From positions 26,539-90,538 of IMG/VR virus record IMGVR_UViG_3300042938_001544: a stretch of DNA of 64,000 nucleotides; one strand, given 5' to 3'. The stretch is from a virus. The position numbers were made by a program, and so were the translations under genes. The notes below the pieces were generated by a model. The model saw nothing but the letters and a program-made list of their open reading frames with translations. It did no database searches and was not told the origin of the DNA. Below are positions 24,624-33,660 of the stretch, in pieces (position 1 is the stretch's first letter; the number at the start of each line of letters is the position of its first letter).

Positions 24624-25844
24624 TTATTTAATTAATGATTTATAAAATTCTGCTCTATTTTTTGTTACGGTATTTAAATCGTATTTGTCTTTAACCGTTT
24701 CATATAATCTTTCTCCCATATCTGTAATCAAATTAGGGTTTTGAACTAACTTTTTGATGTGTTTCGACCAATCACTATGATTTCTTTGCTCACCGACTAA
24801 TAAAGCATTACCATCAACAAAGTTACCATTCTTCATACAATGTTTCAAGTCGATTGTATATGGACCTATTTCAGACGCGATTAACGCTTTCTTATAAAAT
24901 CCTGCTTCAATAACTTTTAACTGAGATTTCATTCTATTAAAGACGTGATTTTTGATTGGAGCTAATGAAATATCAAATTTAGAATAATTCATTGCATATG
25001 TGGTAACAGGTTTTGTCCAAACTCTAAGATAAGGTAATTCTTTATTTGAAACATAATCTTGTTCTTTATATTCCATTAAGAATTTTTTATAATCCTCATC
25101 AACTAAATTATAATTGTTTGTAAAAATCTCTTCATATTTTGCCCACACAGTTTCGTGAGGTAAAATGTCTCTACGTTTTTGTTCCCCCGTTTGTGGATTA
25201 ATCTCAGTAACAGTACCACGAGTATCAAACCCACAAATAACATATTGAATTTTGTCATTAATGTCCTTACCATTTCTTTGAGTGAACCCTTGTAGTAACA
25301 TTAAATCATGTAAGTGAGATGAGCCACCTAACCACCCAACTCTAATTCTATCTGATTCAACGGTTGGTTGATTGAATTGAGGTTCTTTTGGGTTAATTGC
25401 ATTGGGGAATACAACAACATTTTTATTAAACCTTCTAATTTCATTTGCAAAAATATCTGTTGTTGTTGTAACATAATCAGCTTCTTTTAAGTTTGCAACA
25501 ATTTTTTCGTTAATTTTTTGTTGAACAATTATTTGATGAATAGGATGTTCTTTTGTTGGTAACCAATAATCATCAATGTCAACAATAACGATAATTCCTA
25601 GTGATTTTAACTTTCTAATGATTAGTGGAGTATTGTCGTAATTACTACCAATATTTCTATGTACGTGAACGATTTGATATTTTTTCCAATAATTTGGGTC
25701 ATTGATTTTTGGTTCGTAGTCAATGTCTAAATGGAAGTCGTCAGGATATAAATTTTGTAAATGTACGTGAGGGTCGATAGAACGAAATTTCCCAACACCA
25801 CTTTTATCACTTGGTAGTACTAAAACATTAATTTTTTCTTTCAT
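24624..25844 (-). CDS. Glycosyltransferase, GT4-like
   Basis: The 406-residue protein has the GT-B two-lobe plan. The N-lobe carries VLVLPSDKSGVGKFRSI and VVHVHRN-like elements (YQIVHVHRNIG) with a DIDDYWLP segment. The C-lobe has IRVGWLGGSSHLHDL, then DISLAPIKNHVFNRMKSQLKVIEAGFYKKALIAS, where the E-x7-E site normally lies (KVIEAGFYKKALIASE). VVFPNAINP marks the hinge. It is the first gene of the operon that holds the sugar-modifying genes. Upstream are a TATATTTT box and a TTG 20 nt beyond it. Confidence 0.83.
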   Translation of the reverse strand: MKEKINVLVLPSDKSGVGKFRSIDPHVHLQNLYPDDFHLDIDYEPKINDPNYWKKYQIVHVHRNIGSNYDNTPLIIRKLKSLGIIVIVDIDDYWLPTKEHPIHQIIVQQKINEKIVANLKEADYVTTTTDIFANEIRRFNKNVVVFPNAINPKEPQFNQPTVESDRIRVGWLGGSSHLHDLMLLQGFTQRNGKDINDKIQYVICGFDTRGTVTEINPQTGEQKRRDILPHETVWAKYEEIFTNNYNLVDEDYKKFLMEYKEQDYVSNKELPYLRVWTKPVTTYAMNYSKFDISLAPIKNHVFNRMKSQLKVIEAGFYKKALIASEIGPYTIDLKHCMKNGNFVDGNALLVGEQRNHSDWSKHIKKLVQNPNLITDMGERLYETVKDKYDLNTVTKNRAEFYKSLIK

Positions 25845-25862
25845 AATATAAAATTGTCTTAG

Positions 25863-25893
25863 AAAATATAATAAGAAAATAATAGAATATCAA
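25863..25893 (-). promoter_or_regulatory. Candidate Bacteroidota-type promoter of the sugar-modification operon
   Basis: TTG (25893-25891), 20 nt, then TATATTTT (25870-25863) in the coding direction, 18 nt before the start at 25844. It differs from the host consensus -7 box TAnnTTTG only in the last base. Confidence 0.42.
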
Positions 25894-25897
25894 CCTT

Positions 25898-25937
25898 ATA
25901 AAATAAAAAACCCCCACATAGTTATGAGGGGGGTTTT
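25898..25937 (-). terminator. Intrinsic terminator of the minus-strand virion operon
   Basis: A CCCCC/GGGGG-based hairpin (25908-25915 with 25928-25937) with inner CATA/TATG pairing. On the minus strand it is followed by a T-run (complement of the A-run at 25901-25910). Confidence 0.85.
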
Positions 25938-25956
25938 CTTTAGAGTAAACTTGTTT

Positions 25957-26541
25957 TTAAGATATTTTTTTTATCTTAGTAACCTTACCTTCAAATATAT
26001 GCTTACCTACCTTAAAAGAAAATACTTCATTTGATTTTTGGGTTGATTCGGCGATTAATCCATTTTCTAATAAAACCTCTTCAACAACTTCTCTTAACAA
26101 TTCTTTTAAACTTGACAAATCTTGAGTCGGTATTGATTGTTCGGTAACTCTTTTTGGTTGAGGTCCTCTTGGAGTTCCTTTAGCGTCAACATTCATCAAT
26201 CTTGCGGCTTTATCAATCAAATCATTAGATAATGAAGGTCCTGCCATTGAGTTTGGTTGATTGATTGGATGTTCTATCATTAACCTTTTAATCTCATCAG
26301 GTAATTTAGATGACATAACCCTATCTTTGGTTATTGGTTGTTGTGTTGAAGGAACTGATTGAGTTACAGATTCCTGCATAAATTCTTGTGGTAAGTTATA
26401 CTTGGCTTGTGGGGCTTCGTAATCCTGAACCATTGGACTTGTCATATTTAAATTATTACCCGCTCTTGGGGTATTATTATGTTTATCCATAATAGCCTTA
26501 GATACCATTAATTTTTGTATTAAGTCGTTTTCGTTTGTCAT
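25957..26541 (-). CDS. Putative virion protein, conserved-type, unknown
   Basis: The 194-residue protein has a Gln/Pro/Asn-rich N-terminal part, then LPDEIKRLMIEHPINQPN, a segment I associate with structural genes of related phages. It also has a helical SSLKELLREVVEEVLLENG at about 140-158, whose EVLLE resembles the LxE-ending helices of other putative head proteins here. The C-terminus (EVFSFKVGKHIFEGKVTKIKKI) looks like a small beta domain. It is the last gene of the operon from 28577 and is followed by a terminator. A role in head or neck assembly is possible. Confidence 0.62.
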   Translation of the reverse strand: MTNENDLIQKLMVSKAIMDKHNNTPRAGNNLNMTSPMVQDYEAPQAKYNLPQEFMQESVTQSVPSTQQPITKDRVMSSKLPDEIKRLMIEHPINQPNSMAGPSLSNDLIDKAARLMNVDAKGTPRGPQPKRVTEQSIPTQDLSSLKELLREVVEEVLLENGLIAESTQKSNEVFSFKVGKHIFEGKVTKIKKIS

Positions 26542-26548
26542 ATCTTAA

Positions 26549-26983
26549 TTATTGTATTGGTTCCGTTGGTTCCGTTGGTTCCGTTGGTTCCGTTGGTTGT
26601 TGATTAAACACTGCGTTAATAATAACTCTATTCATACTTTTGTCCCCTGATGGATTATATCCTGGTTTAGATGAATCAAAATTTTCTCCCGTTGGTTTAA
26701 ATGATAATATTTTATCAACTCTGAATAATCTCCACCCAGGTAAAGGTTGTTCGCCTTTATACGCGGTATGAGAAGACCCTTCATTATCCCAAGCTCTTAA
26801 AACAGGATTATCTGACTTACTATACCCAAGACAAACAGGTTCGATTTCTCTTAACCCTCTACCACCTGGCTCATCACCATCATAGTAAATTACTATCTTA
26901 TTTCTTTTTTTTATAGCATCAACGATTGAGTCAATCGACGCTACTTCTAAAATAAGAGATTTAACTGTGTTGTAAAGTTTCAT
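26549..26983 (-). CDS. WYL-like domain protein with PTE repeat tail
   Basis: The 144-residue protein starts MKLYNTVKSLILEVASID, a leader ending in ILE like other suspected capsid-targeting leaders. Residues about 18-105 resemble a WYL domain: IVDAIKKRNKIVIYYDGDE, REIEPVCLGYSKSDNPVLRAW, and WRLFRVDKILSFKPTGENF, which holds the RLFRVDKI element typical of the family's basic ligand-binding edge. WYL domains bind single-stranded nucleic acid or nucleotides in regulators. The end is a PTE tandem (QPTEPTEPTEPTEP). It is tightly packed in the virion operon. A cleaved internal head protein is possible. Confidence 0.65.
   Translation of the reverse strand: MKLYNTVKSLILEVASIDSIVDAIKKRNKIVIYYDGDEPGGRGLREIEPVCLGYSKSDNPVLRAWDNEGSSHTAYKGEQPLPGWRLFRVDKILSFKPTGENFDSSKPGYNPSGDKSMNRVIINAVFNQQPTEPTEPTEPTEPIQ
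26553..26598 (-). repeat. Tandem 9-bp repeat encoding PTE
   Basis: About four copies of GGTTCCGTT (on the plus strand) in a row give the C-terminal PTE repeat of the WYL-like protein. Confidence 0.85.
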
Positions 26984-27276
26984 TATGCACTTGGTGTAGT
27001 ATACGGTGAGTTGGGTTTAAATTCATTAATAACTACCTCGGCCTTTCTCTCTAAAATGTCTTGGATTGCTCCCGCACCTTGATTATAAACATCTAAAAAT
27101 CCTCCAGTACCTTTACCTTGAGCATCTCCATCGGCAATAGCGTCAGGATTAACCGCAGAATATTGGTTTGTTGGTTTATAATCATTCTTTGGGAATAATT
27201 TTGCTCTCTCCATCTCAGCAATTGATGATAAATCATTTTTAGGTTGCTCGAAACTAATTGGTTCTGTTGTTGGCAT
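26983..27276 (-). CDS. Small putative virion protein, unknown
   Basis: The 97-residue protein is mostly disordered-looking and Asp/Gly/Pro-rich (YKPTNQYSAVNPDAIADGD, GKGTGGFLDVYNQGAGAIQD), with a short helix (IQDILERKAEVVINEF). It shares one base with the start of the WYL-like gene downstream and is 1 bp from the gene upstream, so it is a real operon member. It may be a small head or neck component, but no family is recognised. Confidence 0.62.
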   Translation of the reverse strand: MPTTEPISFEQPKNDLSSIAEMERAKLFPKNDYKPTNQYSAVNPDAIADGDAQGKGTGGFLDVYNQGAGAIQDILERKAEVVINEFKPNSPYTTPSA

Positions 27277-27277
27277 A

Positions 27278-27748
27278 TTATATTATTTTTTTAATTAAAT
27301 CGTTTATTCTAGTTAAATTTTCCATGATAGCAGTGTCATATTTATCAACGGTTGATTTGTGACTTTTACTAGGTCTATTAATCGTTGTCATGTCATTCTT
27401 CTCATGTGGCTGAATAAATTGATTAGGTAAAACCTCAGATTTATTCTTTTTAGTATTGTGTACATTATCTCTCATTGAAGTTAAGGTGTTGTGAACCCAA
27501 TTTTTAACATAATGACCCCCATTTAAAATATAAGATAAATCATTTTCGTCACCCTCAAACTTATCAAACCAATTTTTCATTCGTTTTAATTGTTGATATG
27601 TAACTTCACGACTATCTCTTAGTTCTTTGTTTCTCTTATAACCCTCAACACTTTCGTCAGCACCTCCCGCGGCATCATGACACTGTTGTAAATAACTTAC
27701 AACCTCCTCAGGTAGAGAAAATTTATTTCCATATAAATCTTTATTCAT
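27278..27748 (-). CDS. Conserved-type phage protein, unknown, helical
   Basis: The 156-residue protein has a strongly conserved-looking core (SLPEEVVSYLQQCHDAAGG, then VTYQQLKRMKNWFDKFEG and SYILNGGHYVKNWVHNTL), mostly helical, and a basic C-terminal tail ending in TRINDLIKKII. I have an impression of related proteins in marine Bacteroidota phages but no function. It overlaps the upstream gene by 8 bp. Placement among virion genes with a late motif at the operon head suggests a virion or morphogenesis role. Confidence 0.66.
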   Translation of the reverse strand: MNKDLYGNKFSLPEEVVSYLQQCHDAAGGADESVEGYKRNKELRDSREVTYQQLKRMKNWFDKFEGDENDLSYILNGGHYVKNWVHNTLTSMRDNVHNTKKNKSEVLPNQFIQPHEKNDMTTINRPSKSHKSTVDKYDTAIMENLTRINDLIKKII

Positions 27749-28577
27749 TTGATTTTAATATGTTAATTAATTTAGAAATACTGATACCTTCTTTATCTGC
27801 TAATTTTTTAATTGATTGTAAATTTTTAACTAATATCTTACTAACGCTTTCATCACGTTTTACAACGTCTGAACTATCTTTAGATTTCTTAGTTAAGATG
27901 TCCTCAACCATTTTAATCATTTTTTCTTTTTGTTGTTCTTCAATACTATCTTTTTCAGAAAGTCTTTGTTTTAATTTACCACCAACTTTCTTAGCTTTGG
28001 GTAATTTACCAAATTCTTTTGCTCTTTGTACGGGATTCTCAACACCCATCTTTTTTAATATATTTATAGTTTCTTTAAAATCTTTTCCTTCAGTCTCAAC
28101 ATATCCAAAGGCTTCTGAATAGTCAACTTCTGACACAATATTTTCTTTTTCTTCTTCACTCTCACCATAATAAACACGGTAACCTCTTGTTACAGGGTCA
28201 TTTGTTGTTCTAGCCATAACAACAGTTTGGTCCATTGTTTTTCTTGGGGAAAGGGTTAAATTTATCAAAGGAATTCTTGAACTTAACATAGTTCCGTCAG
28301 AATCAACTAACTCACCAATCTCACCCGAAGATTTTTTTACACCTTTTAATTTATCCTCAATATCAATTGTTGTTTGTTTTTCTTTTGATTTTAAAATATT
28401 ATTTACAACATCTTTAACTTTTTTCGAATCTTTTTTATCGAAGTCCATTTTTTTGTCTTTTTTTCTAGATTCGGTTAAAGTGTCAGCAATAGAATAGTAT
28501 AAGGAGATTTGGTCTCCTCTATCTTTTAAAAAGAAGTAATAATTATTACTGTAGTATTCTTTGTTAAAATTTATCAT
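27741..28577 (-). CDS. Lys-rich putative virion protein, first of operon
   Basis: The 278-residue protein is highly charged. Residues about 35-95 are Lys/Asp-rich with possible coiled coil. The middle holds VMARTTNDPVTRGYRVYYG and a beta/alpha segment (VDYSEAFGYVETEGKDF). The C-terminal 80 residues are helical (MIKMVEDILTKKSKD, NLQSIKKLADKEGISIS). No family or enzyme motif is recognised. A TATTTATT motif lies 12 nt before its start, and it leads an operon of five genes. A divergent fibre gene begins 50 bp away with its own motif. Confidence 0.62.
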   Translation of the reverse strand: MINFNKEYYSNNYYFFLKDRGDQISLYYSIADTLTESRKKDKKMDFDKKDSKKVKDVVNNILKSKEKQTTIDIEDKLKGVKKSSGEIGELVDSDGTMLSSRIPLINLTLSPRKTMDQTVVMARTTNDPVTRGYRVYYGESEEEKENIVSEVDYSEAFGYVETEGKDFKETINILKKMGVENPVQRAKEFGKLPKAKKVGGKLKQRLSEKDSIEEQQKEKMIKMVEDILTKKSKDSSDVVKRDESVSKILVKNLQSIKKLADKEGISISKLINILKSNE

Positions 28578-28589
28578 AACACATTTTCC

Positions 28590-28597
28590 AATAAATA
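28590..28597 (-). promoter_or_regulatory. Late-promoter-like motif TATTTATT (minus strand)
   Basis: Seven of eight bases in the coding direction, 12 nt before the start at 28577. Confidence 0.55.
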
Positions 28598-28610
28598 CTT
28601 CGATTTAGAG

Positions 28611-28618
28611 TATTTATC
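28611..28618 (+). promoter_or_regulatory. Late-promoter-like motif TATTTATC
   Basis: Seven of eight bases, 9 nt before the ATG at 28628; it forms a divergent pair with the minus-strand motif at 28590-28597. Confidence 0.55.
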
Positions 28619-28627
28619 ATAAAAAAG

Positions 28628-31600
28628 ATGGCAAGTCAAAATATAAATCAATACGTCCGCTCAAATTGGTCTCTAAAACTTAATTTAGATTCCAATGATA
28701 TGTCTTTGACCTCAGATGAACAAGACTACAATCAAGAGGTTGTTTTCTCCCCATATTTGATTGCACAAACATACGGAAACCGACTTCCTGTTTATTTTGA
28801 CATTAACAATCCTTTAAGTGTTCAAAACCAAACACTTTCATATAAACAATACAATAATAATAATATTTTTGTATCTCAAAATTATTACAATCCAAATAAT
28901 GATGATTTGACTTGTTACTCATCATCAACATCATGTGATATTGGGTTAACAGGTGTTGACAACGGATTAGTCAACCAAATGACGGGTGAAACGATAACAT
29001 TCACTAAAGGTTTATATTCTGATTATTTAAAATTCAATAGAATGTATTACGACCGAAGATTAAAGTTACATCAAGTTACAGGTCACACCAATTTACCTAA
29101 CGTAAGATTTTCGGGGTTTAATAAAACCGTTTTATACGAAGTGGTTAGTAAATCAAGCCCTTTTGAGGGTAGATACCACGAATTATATGGTGGTTTTTAT
29201 CAAGGGTTTTATAAATTATTTGGTTTTGATTATGAGATTTTTCCTGAAAGAATGAATAAAGGATGGTCCGTTGAAATGGTTTTGAAACCAAGACTTATCA
29301 ATGAGTATTCTCCATTACCTAATGAAACAACTCTTAATGAAATTTATCCAAACAATAAGAATACTTTTTTTTATTTTGGAACTAGAGCTGAAAATAAATT
29401 TTATCACCACGCCAGTGGTAGTCCATTGTGTTTTTCGGGGTACAATCGAGTAACATCAGGTCTAACTCAACTACAAACATGTGCTTGTTGTAATAGAACA
29501 ATTACGGATAGTAGATGTGTATTTGTTTATCCGCCAAGGTCAGTAAATAATATTCATGACCCTCACGTTAATTATGGGTGTAGTAGTTGTAATGGAGACC
29601 CAGAAAAGAAAATTACTTGTGGTTGTGATTGTAATTTAGACCCTTGTGAAACTTGTGGGTGGGAATGTCAAACACACATATGCGACACTATAATTATCCC
29701 AACACCAACACCAACACCCCCTCCAACGCCAATACCTGATTGTGAACTACCACCTGTTTGCACACCATCATGTGATGTTTGTACAACAACCACAACTTGT
29801 TATAACTGTAATACAGGATTTACATCAATCGAAAATACTTGTGAAACAAATCCAATATATGATTCTATGTCAAACGCATTATCTTTTAGATTATGTGGTG
29901 ACCCAAAAAATCCTGGTATCGGAGTTAGAATGTTAAAATTCACAGGAGACTGTGTTACTACGGGTTCTTGTGAAACAAGTGGAATTACGTACACTACAGG
30001 ACACACTATTGTTGATTATTGTACACCCCCAATTTACCCTACATGTTTATTAGAGAATCCCGCGTGGTTAGAGGAGGAACATTGGTTTCAAGTAGATGCG
30101 GTATGGGAAAGATATACATGGTTAGATACGTGTGATTTATGGTATCGAGGAGGACTTGGTGATATAACTGAAAAACTTTATTTAGAATCATTAGCAAATA
30201 ATGCAACATCATTAATTACAATACCATACACTCAAATTGGTGGTAAAACATCAGAACAAATTGAGTTGGTTAGATTAAATGAAAAATGGTTAATTGATAA
30301 ATTATATCGAAATGGGAGACTTAAGATTTACGTTAATGGTAAATTATTTCATACAATTGAAAATTTTGAGGAGATTATCCCAAGAGGGTTAGATACCGAC
30401 AAAGAAAAACAAGTTGGTGTTCCATTTAATATATCGTGGGGTGGAGGTACCCAAGGACTTAGAGAAAATTTAACTTTTTCATCTATGACGCAACCTTACG
30501 GACCTTATATTCAAGACCCTGAAAATTTCCCAATTAATGATTTATCGGGGACAACATTTAATGGGTTAAAAACTAATATATTAATTGAACAGAATTTTGC
30601 GGGAACTTTTGATGGTGCCATTTCACAATTTAGAATGTATGTTACCCCATTATCGGCTCCTGAGGTAAAACACAACTTTAATTTATTAAAAAATACTTTC
30701 AGAATGTTTAACCCTGATTGTCCTGACTGCTCGACATCGGTTTGTTTACCTAACGACTTTACATACCAAATATCTGGAGAAACAACAACAACCACCACCA
30801 CAAATTTAACCACAACGACAACAACAACCTCAAATTTAACGACAACAACTACAACCTCAAATTTAACAACAACAACTACAACCTCAAATTTAACAACAAC
30901 TACAACCACATATTCACCGACCCCAACACCAACTAACACCCCAACACCAACACCGACTAACACTTCAACACCAACTTCAACACCAACTTCAACACCAACA
31001 CCTACACCTACACCTACACCTACGGTTTATACACCTGGAGAGTGTATTCGTTTTATTGATGATTTAACGGATTGTACTGGTACAATTGCATTACCATCAA
31101 ATATAAGTCCTTCAACTCAGATTAATGGTAAATCATCATATTATTTCACTTATTACTCTATCGCCCCACCCACCGTATTAATGAGGATTTCTTGGGATAA
31201 TATAAATAATTATTGGATTTTAGAGGATATGTCCACATATTATCCATTACCTAACCCACTCGCATATCTTCCTATAAATAGTCTTACACCAATTGGGGGA
31301 ATGAATAATTGGGTACCACTACCAAATATTATAGGTAGTTGTCTATATGGAGGCGGTGCAGGAATACAGCATATAAATTTTCTGACGTATACGGTTATTG
31401 GAGATTGTTCATCTTGTTGCAAAACATTCCAATTATATAGTGGATTTGGACCTGGAACTGGTTCAACGTATCAAATTTTATATTGTGATAATACTGTCGA
31501 AGTTATTGATGTACCATTATATGTTACCATAACTTATAAATGTGCCATCAATGTAATTAAACTTAATGGTGGAGGAACTGTAACAGTTGTTGATATCAAT

Positions 31601-31633
31601 TGTGATTGTGACCCAAATAATTTAAGTATATGA
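28628..31633 (+). CDS. Large tail fibre/adhesin with Cys-rich region, lectin-like part and Thr/Pro linker
   Basis: The 1001-residue protein begins with a beta-rich domain (about 1-270), then a Cys-rich part at about 285-350 ([38 protein letters not shown]). Next comes a PT-rich stretch. At about 540-690 lies a concanavalin-A/LamG-like segment ([37 protein letters not shown]). A Thr-rich mucin-like repeat (four NLTTTTTT-type units) and a PTPT linker fill about 718-798. A further beta domain ends the protein. It is the first gene of the plus-strand fibre region, with a motif 9 nt upstream. The Thr-rich part could be O-glycosylated. Confidence 0.78.
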   Translation: MASQNINQYVRSNWSLKLNLDSNDMSLTSDEQDYNQEVVFSPYLIAQTYGNRLPVYFDINNPLSVQNQTLSYKQYNNNNIFVSQNYYNPNNDDLTCYSSSTSCDIGLTGVDNGLVNQMTGETITFTKGLYSDYLKFNRMYYDRRLKLHQVTGHTNLPNVRFSGFNKTVLYEVVSKSSPFEGRYHELYGGFYQGFYKLFGFDYEIFPERMNKGWSVEMVLKPRLINEYSPLPNETTLNEIYPNNKNTFFYFGTRAENKFYHHASGSPLCFSGYNRVTSGLTQLQTCACCNRTITDSRCVFVYPPRSVNNIHDPHVNYGCSSCNGDPEKKITCGCDCNLDPCETCGWECQTHICDTIIIPTPTPTPPPTPIPDCELPPVCTPSCDVCTTTTTCYNCNTGFTSIENTCETNPIYDSMSNALSFRLCGDPKNPGIGVRMLKFTGDCVTTGSCETSGITYTTGHTIVDYCTPPIYPTCLLENPAWLEEEHWFQVDAVWERYTWLDTCDLWYRGGLGDITEKLYLESLANNATSLITIPYTQIGGKTSEQIELVRLNEKWLIDKLYRNGRLKIYVNGKLFHTIENFEEIIPRGLDTDKEKQVGVPFNISWGGGTQGLRENLTFSSMTQPYGPYIQDPENFPINDLSGTTFNGLKTNILIEQNFAGTFDGAISQFRMYVTPLSAPEVKHNFNLLKNTFRMFNPDCPDCSTSVCLPNDFTYQISGETTTTTTTNLTTTTTTTSNLTTTTTTSNLTTTTTTSNLTTTTTTYSPTPTPTNTPTPTPTNTSTPTSTPTSTPTPTPTPTPTVYTPGECIRFIDDLTDCTGTIALPSNISPSTQINGKSSYYFTYYSIAPPTVLMRISWDNINNYWILEDMSTYYPLPNPLAYLPINSLTPIGGMNNWVPLPNIIGSCLYGGGAGIQHINFLTYTVIGDCSSCCKTFQLYSGFGPGTGSTYQILYCDNTVEVIDVPLYVTITYKCAINVIKLNGGGTVTVVDINCDCDPNNLSI
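30779..31023 (+). repeat. Thr-rich and Thr/Pro-rich mucin-like coding repeats
   Basis: ACA/ACC-type Thr codons with AATTTA spacers recur four times (about 30800-30915), followed by CCAACACC-type Thr/Pro repeats to 31023. Confidence 0.88.
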
Positions 31634-32127
31634 ATGAAACAATTGTAATATCTAGTATCAATTATAATGGTCAAATTGCTAATGTTGTTTTTAAACCTGA
31701 CAACAGTATGGACGCTATTAATTTAGGTGATGTATTATTACCTTTTTTATTTGAACCTAACTTATTAACTCCCCCAAGAGAGGTTTATGGTGTTTATACT
31801 ATATTAGTTATTAATTCTGACTGCCCTAACTTCTTAACTGTTGTTAGACCAATTCCATCACCAACACCTACACCAACACCTACAAGTACCCCAACTCCTA
31901 TTCCTACAAGTACGCCAACACCAACACCAACAGACACTCCTTGCCCCCCACAACCAACTAAAACGCCTAAACCAACCAAAACACCAACTCCAACACTACA
32001 CCCAACACCAACCCCTACTTTTGACCCTTGCGCCACCCCAACACCAACCCCAAAACCAACTCGTGCTCCAAGACCAACACCAACATTAACTCGCACCCCT
32101 TGTGTAACACCAACAATTGGTTTATAA
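31630..32127 (+). CDS. Thr/Pro-rich fibre-associated protein
   Basis: The 165-residue protein has a 75-residue N-terminal domain of beta type ([38 protein letters not shown]) and then a 90-residue tail of Thr/Pro repeats with a few Lys and Cys. Its ATG overlaps the stop of the fibre gene (ATGA), so it is coupled to it. The tail looks like an extended linker or a target of O-glycosylation. Function is unknown. It may be a small fibre-tip or chaperone-like partner of the preceding fibre. Confidence 0.72.
   Translation: MNETIVISSINYNGQIANVVFKPDNSMDAINLGDVLLPFLFEPNLLTPPREVYGVYTILVINSDCPNFLTVVRPIPSPTPTPTPTSTPTPIPTSTPTPTPTDTPCPPQPTKTPKPTKTPTPTLHPTPTPTFDPCATPTPTPKPTRAPRPTPTLTRTPCVTPTIGL
31855..32121 (+). 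repeat. Thr/Pro tandem coding repeat
   Basis: Repeated CCAACACC/CCTACA words encode PTPT and PKPT units. Confidence 0.85.
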
Positions 32128-32160
32128 TATTAAGTTTAAGAATAAAATAAAAATAAAAGA

Positions 32161-32168
32161 TATTTATT
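32161..32168 (+). promoter_or_regulatory. Late-promoter-like motif TATTTATT
   Basis: Seven of eight bases, 16 nt before the ATG at 32185. Confidence 0.55.
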
Positions 32169-32184
32169 AAATAAAAAAAAAACT

Positions 32185-33219
32185 ATGTCAACATCAAGAC
32201 CATTTGCATATAATCCAACATTATCACTAATCAATGGGGCTATCCGAGTATTTAATAGTACATTAACTATTGGGGTTGACGACCAAGACTACACATTACA
32301 ACCAGGTGGAATTCAATGGTGGAACGGACCCGATGAAGACCTTGGGTATGTAATCGCTCACTCAGTTCCAACAGGAACACAACCAAATCCGTTAGGGATT
32401 TCTGCGTATGTAGGATTTTGGAGGTCGTTGTCGTTAAATGAAATTTCATTTGTTGAAAAGGCGGGATTTGTTAGTAGTAAAACTTACACAACAGGTGACG
32501 AGGCGTATATTTGGATGAACGGTTTTGGACATTGGTCTTCTTGGGAAGTAAATCCAGGTTCGTTAATATTTCCAAATAGTTCTAATACGGCAAGGATTAT
32601 TCCTACTCATATTGGTACAGTTAATGAATTCTTTACAATTGAATTTTGGTATTTTGGAAATCCAGTATCAACAGGTAGTAACCAATACATATTTAGTCAA
32701 AGTGCTTCATTTGGTGGTGGTGATTTAAATTTATATATTGACCCATCAGATAGTTGTCTTCACGGATTATCCACTGGTAATGCGATATCTCTACCATTGT
32801 CAACAAATGTTTGGCAACACATTGCAATTACATGTGACAATGGTCAAGTTAAAGTCTATTTTGATGGTAATGACAAAACTGCCGTTGGAATACCTAACAC
32901 TCTGATTAGTAACACTATTGGTTTAATTTATTTTGGCTCTTTACTATCGAGTAGTAATTTTTTAGATGCGAAACTTACTGATATAAGGATATGTAGAAAT
33001 ATTGTATATACAAGTGGGTTTACAACCCCCAAAAGTTCATTATTACCAATACAAGGTGCAAATCCTTACGGAGGTGCGTCCACTAATCAAATTAATGATG
33101 GTGACTGTGTTCTTTTAATTGACTCATTAAATTCACCCTCTTTTCAACAAGACCTTAGTAATTTAGGTAGTACCGTTATTGTTGGGGCAATAACACGTAG
33201 TTCTGACACTCCTTATTAA
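32185..33219 (+). CDS. Tail fibre protein with LamG/concanavalin A-like lectin domain
   Basis: The 344-residue protein has an N-terminal part that probably joins the virion (about 1-130) and a C-terminal laminin-G/concanavalin-A-like domain. The latter starts at SLIFPNSSNTARI and includes FFTIEFWYFG, QYIFSQSASFGG, NVWQHIAITCDNGQVKVYFDG and LDAKLTDIRICRNIVYTSGF. These are the usual strand signatures of the family, including the WxHIAIT and DIRIxxxxxYT elements. Such domains bind carbohydrate or other ligands. It is likely a receptor-binding protein. A strong terminator follows. Confidence 0.83.
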   Translation: MSTSRPFAYNPTLSLINGAIRVFNSTLTIGVDDQDYTLQPGGIQWWNGPDEDLGYVIAHSVPTGTQPNPLGISAYVGFWRSLSLNEISFVEKAGFVSSKTYTTGDEAYIWMNGFGHWSSWEVNPGSLIFPNSSNTARIIPTHIGTVNEFFTIEFWYFGNPVSTGSNQYIFSQSASFGGGDLNLYIDPSDSCLHGLSTGNAISLPLSTNVWQHIAITCDNGQVKVYFDGNDKTAVGIPNTLISNTIGLIYFGSLLSSSNFLDAKLTDIRICRNIVYTSGFTTPKSSLLPIQGANPYGGASTNQINDGDCVLLIDSLNSPSFQQDLSNLGSTVIVGAITRSSDTPY

Positions 33220-33242
33220 TAACTATAAAAACATAAATAAAG

Positions 33243-33267
33243 TCCTCCAACCCTTGGGGGATTTTTT
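33243..33267 (+). terminator. Intrinsic terminator
   Basis: TCCTCCAA/TTGGGGGA stem with one G-T pair (33243-33250 and 33254-33261), 3-nt loop and six T. Confidence 0.88.
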
Positions 33268-33298
33268 GTTTTAAAAAAGAGTTAAAGTAAATACTAAC

Positions 33299-33306
33299 TA
33301 TTTATT
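33299..33306 (+). promoter_or_regulatory. Late-promoter-like motif TATTTATT
   Basis: Seven of eight bases, 4 nt before the ATG at 33311. Confidence 0.5.
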
Positions 33307-33310
33307 CAAT

Positions 33311-33613
33311 ATGACACAAATTGAGATTACTGGAGTTTCTGGAGTTACATTACCGTATGATTTATATGCGTGTGATGTGTATGGGAATCAATGTGTTTTA
33401 ATTTCAACTATTAACACTCAAGTACCTCCATCAATATCTATTGTACTACCAACCACATTCAATTCAGCCCCCGCCGTTGGAATAAAAATCATAGACTCTT
33501 TGGGGTGCGAAAAGTTCGGAATAATTTATTGTGACGAGAAAGGTAAGATTTATCAAGACGGAGAAATCTTTATTTTCATGGATGCAAATATTTATATATT
33601 CGAAGACCAATAA
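33311..33613 (+). CDS. Small beta-domain fibre-associated protein
   Basis: The 100-residue protein is a single beta-type domain with paired Cys (LYACDVYGNQC, SLGCEKFGIIYC). It is paralogous to the N-terminal 75 residues of the protein at 61653: both have IEI, then a YxxxxCDV segment, a run of Val/Pro (SISIVLP / PITVTVP), and a final IIDSLGCEKFGIIYC / VTDSTSCDYFQIISC. Both precede a fibre gene. It may be a fibre-attachment or fibre-tip partner. No other family is recognised. Confidence 0.72.
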   Translation: MTQIEITGVSGVTLPYDLYACDVYGNQCVLISTINTQVPPSISIVLPTTFNSAPAVGIKIIDSLGCEKFGIIYCDEKGKIYQDGEIFIFMDANIYIFEDQ

Positions 33614-33636
33614 AAACCAAATTATGAAAAGATTCA

Positions 33637-33644
33637 TATTTATA
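33637..33644 (+). promoter_or_regulatory. Late-promoter-like motif TATTTATA
   Basis: Exact motif, 16 nt before the ATG at 33661. Confidence 0.6.
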
Positions 33645-33660
33645 CATATAGACTAAAAAG

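Noticed and set aside
30511-32096. Val/Gly-rich frames on the minus strand opposite the Thr/Pro linkers
   Set aside because: They are complements of ACN/CCN repeats and have no start context or neighbours.
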